From JAGVLN01 sp964515755 (GTDB taxonomy: Bacteria > Pseudomonadota > Alphaproteobacteria > Rickettsiales > JABSSG01), in contig CAZEVK010000045.1 in NCBI GenBank assembly GCA_964515755.1, forward strand, positions 1-8,272: a stretch of DNA of 8,272 nt, written 5' to 3'. The translations under genes were made by a program, and so were the position numbers. Shown one piece after another: positions 7,544 to 8,272 of this stretch (its first letter is position 1; every line of letters starts with the position of its first letter). The notes under the pieces are model-generated. The model made no database searches. It worked only from the letters and a program-made list of their open reading frames with translations, and was not told the origin of the DNA.

Positions 7544-7572
7544 TTAATATACTTGTTATAATATACTGTCAA
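7544..7572 (-). promoter_or_regulatory. Promoter of the giant ankyrin gene, with overlapping inverted repeat
   Basis: A perfect -35 box TTGACA (7567-7572) is followed after 17 nt by TATTAA (7544-7549), giving a leader of about 70 nt. The palindrome ACTGTcaACAGT (7565-7576) covers the -35 box and could be a repressor site or could be chance. The rest of the 230-nt gap between genes (7478-7707) holds only this promoter and the hairpin at 7662-7691. Confidence 0.6.
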
Positions 7573-7661
7573 CAGTTTTAATTTAAAATCCTTTAACATA
7601 ACTTAATAATCCAAGCTCTAACTTCTATTTCTCACACTGCTTAGATCATATTACTTATTCC

Positions 7662-7691
7662 ATGCTCCTGAATTTATCATTTCAGGAGCAT
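7662..7691 (-). terminator. Hairpin downstream of the cysteine-containing gene
   Basis: A perfect 11-bp stem (ATGCTCCTGAA with TTCAGGAGCAT) and an 8-nt loop begin 16 nt after the stop codon at 7708-7710. The minus-strand tail is not T-rich (GGAATAAG), so it may be a weak terminator or an mRNA-stabilising end; on the plus strand a short T-run follows. Confidence 0.6.
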
Positions 7692-7707
7692 ATATATTTT
7701 TAATTAA

Positions 7708-8272
7708 TTACCAAGTAAAAATGTCTTCAATCGCACTAACACCAACTGCACAAATACCTAAATCTGCATTATTAACATTTGTACCACCTGTCAGCGCACT
7801 ATTTGTACAAAAATCATTTACATATCCTTGAAGACAATTAACATCATCAGCCTTATTTAAGTTCAAATCACTAAGAATACTTGCTTTTATAACTGATTTA
7901 ACAGAATCCGTAGAATTAGAATCAACAGTATCTAAATACTTTTGAAAATTCTTTACTGATTTGGAAGTAATTGACTTAGTTTGATATGAACAAAACGACT
8001 TCAATGGAGTTTTAGTACATTGATTAGTCTTTGGATCTCCTAGTGAGTCAAAAGTGAATTTACCTATATCTAGCAATCCATTTATTTCTCCTATTTTAAC
8101 AGTATGCGCACCTTTCTTATCTGGAGCTCCTAAATAGTTACTAGTACCATCAGCTAAATCTTGAGCAATACCAGCTTTAAGCTCTTGCGCTTTCTTAACA
8201 AACTTTACATGCTGTACTGCTTGCTGCGCCTTAATACCCAAATCCTTCATGTCTCCACTATATGTTGGACAT
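7708..8272 (-). CDS. Unrecognised cysteine-containing protein, C-terminal part (open to right edge)
   Basis: I do not recognise this protein. The frame stays open past the Met at 8250 to the window edge, adding CPTYSGD before it. GGAG lies only 2 nt from that Met, too close to be a normal ribosome binding site, so the Met is probably internal and the true start lies outside. Numbered from 8250 (180 residues), the N-terminal part (5-32) is a Lys/Gln/Ala-rich helix. Two CX8C motifs follow (Cys78/Cys87 and Cys139/Cys148, both ending Phe-Cys), then a lone Cys167 and a hydrophobic end GVSAIEDIFTW. With the Cys upstream of Met this makes six cysteines in an otherwise cysteine-poor neighbourhood, which suggests disulfides and export, with any signal peptide upstream of the window. 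It is on the same strand as the giant gene but separated from it by 230 nt, a hairpin and a promoter, so it is likely a separate transcript. Confidence 0.75.
   Translation of the reverse strand, partial: CPTYSGDMKDLGIKAQQAVQHVKFVKKAQELKAGIAQDLADGTSNYLGAPDKKGAHTVKIGEINGLLDIGKFTFDSLGDPKTNQCTKTPLKSFCSYQTKSITSKSVKNFQKYLDTVDSNSTDSVKSVIKASILSDLNLNKADDVNCLQGYVNDFCTNSALTGGTNVNNADLGICAVGVSAIEDIFTW

Overview
The window looks like chromosome from an AT-rich, host-associated alphaproteobacterium, most likely of the Rickettsiales or a similar intracellular lineage. The basis is the strong A/T bias, the character of ribosomal proteins S12 and S7, and a very large ankyrin-repeat protein typical of intracellular bacteria. 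The assignment is an inference; no species is claimed.

Layout. Positions 1-1144 (minus strand) hold the str operon in the order rpsL, rpsG, fusA; fusA runs off the left edge after about 77 codons. A good sigma70-type promoter with an A-tract upstream of its -35 box drives rpsL (1212-1240). Back-to-back with it, a plus-strand promoter (1264-1293) drives a PAP2-family membrane lipid phosphatase (1320-1979). A strong 15-bp hairpin at 1982-2015 lies between this gene and the convergent gene to its right.

Positions 2106-7477 (minus strand) are the striking part. A 1394-residue Gly/Ala-rich, very hydrophobic repeat protein (2106-6290) and an ankyrin-like ORF (6455-7477) are separated only by a 100-N assembly gap (6355-6454). 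The contig ends on the two sides of the gap carry the same 55-bp sequence, read in the same frame. They are therefore almost certainly one gene of at least about 1734 codons, cut by an assembly break: N-terminal 40-residue ankyrin-like repeats, a Ser/Thr-rich linker, then a large body built from duplicated modules (helical module A, hydrophobic/glycine-zipper repeats R1-R3, a second A, and a degenerate R4). Two of these repeats are nearly identical at the DNA level, so the gene appears to be still rearranging. The Met at 6290 is probably internal, and the real start is probably at 7465, where a GGAG Shine-Dalgarno lies 6 nt upstream.

Positions 7478-7707 carry a TTGACA promoter for the giant gene and an 11-bp hairpin behind the last gene. 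Positions 7708-8272 (minus strand) are the 3' part of an unrecognised cysteine-containing protein with two CX8C motifs, open to the right edge.

The str operon and the phosphatase are housekeeping genes. The giant protein is the best candidate for an undescribed element: an ankyrin head for protein binding joined to a multi-repeat membrane-active body. An effector or host-membrane role is only an inference from composition and architecture.
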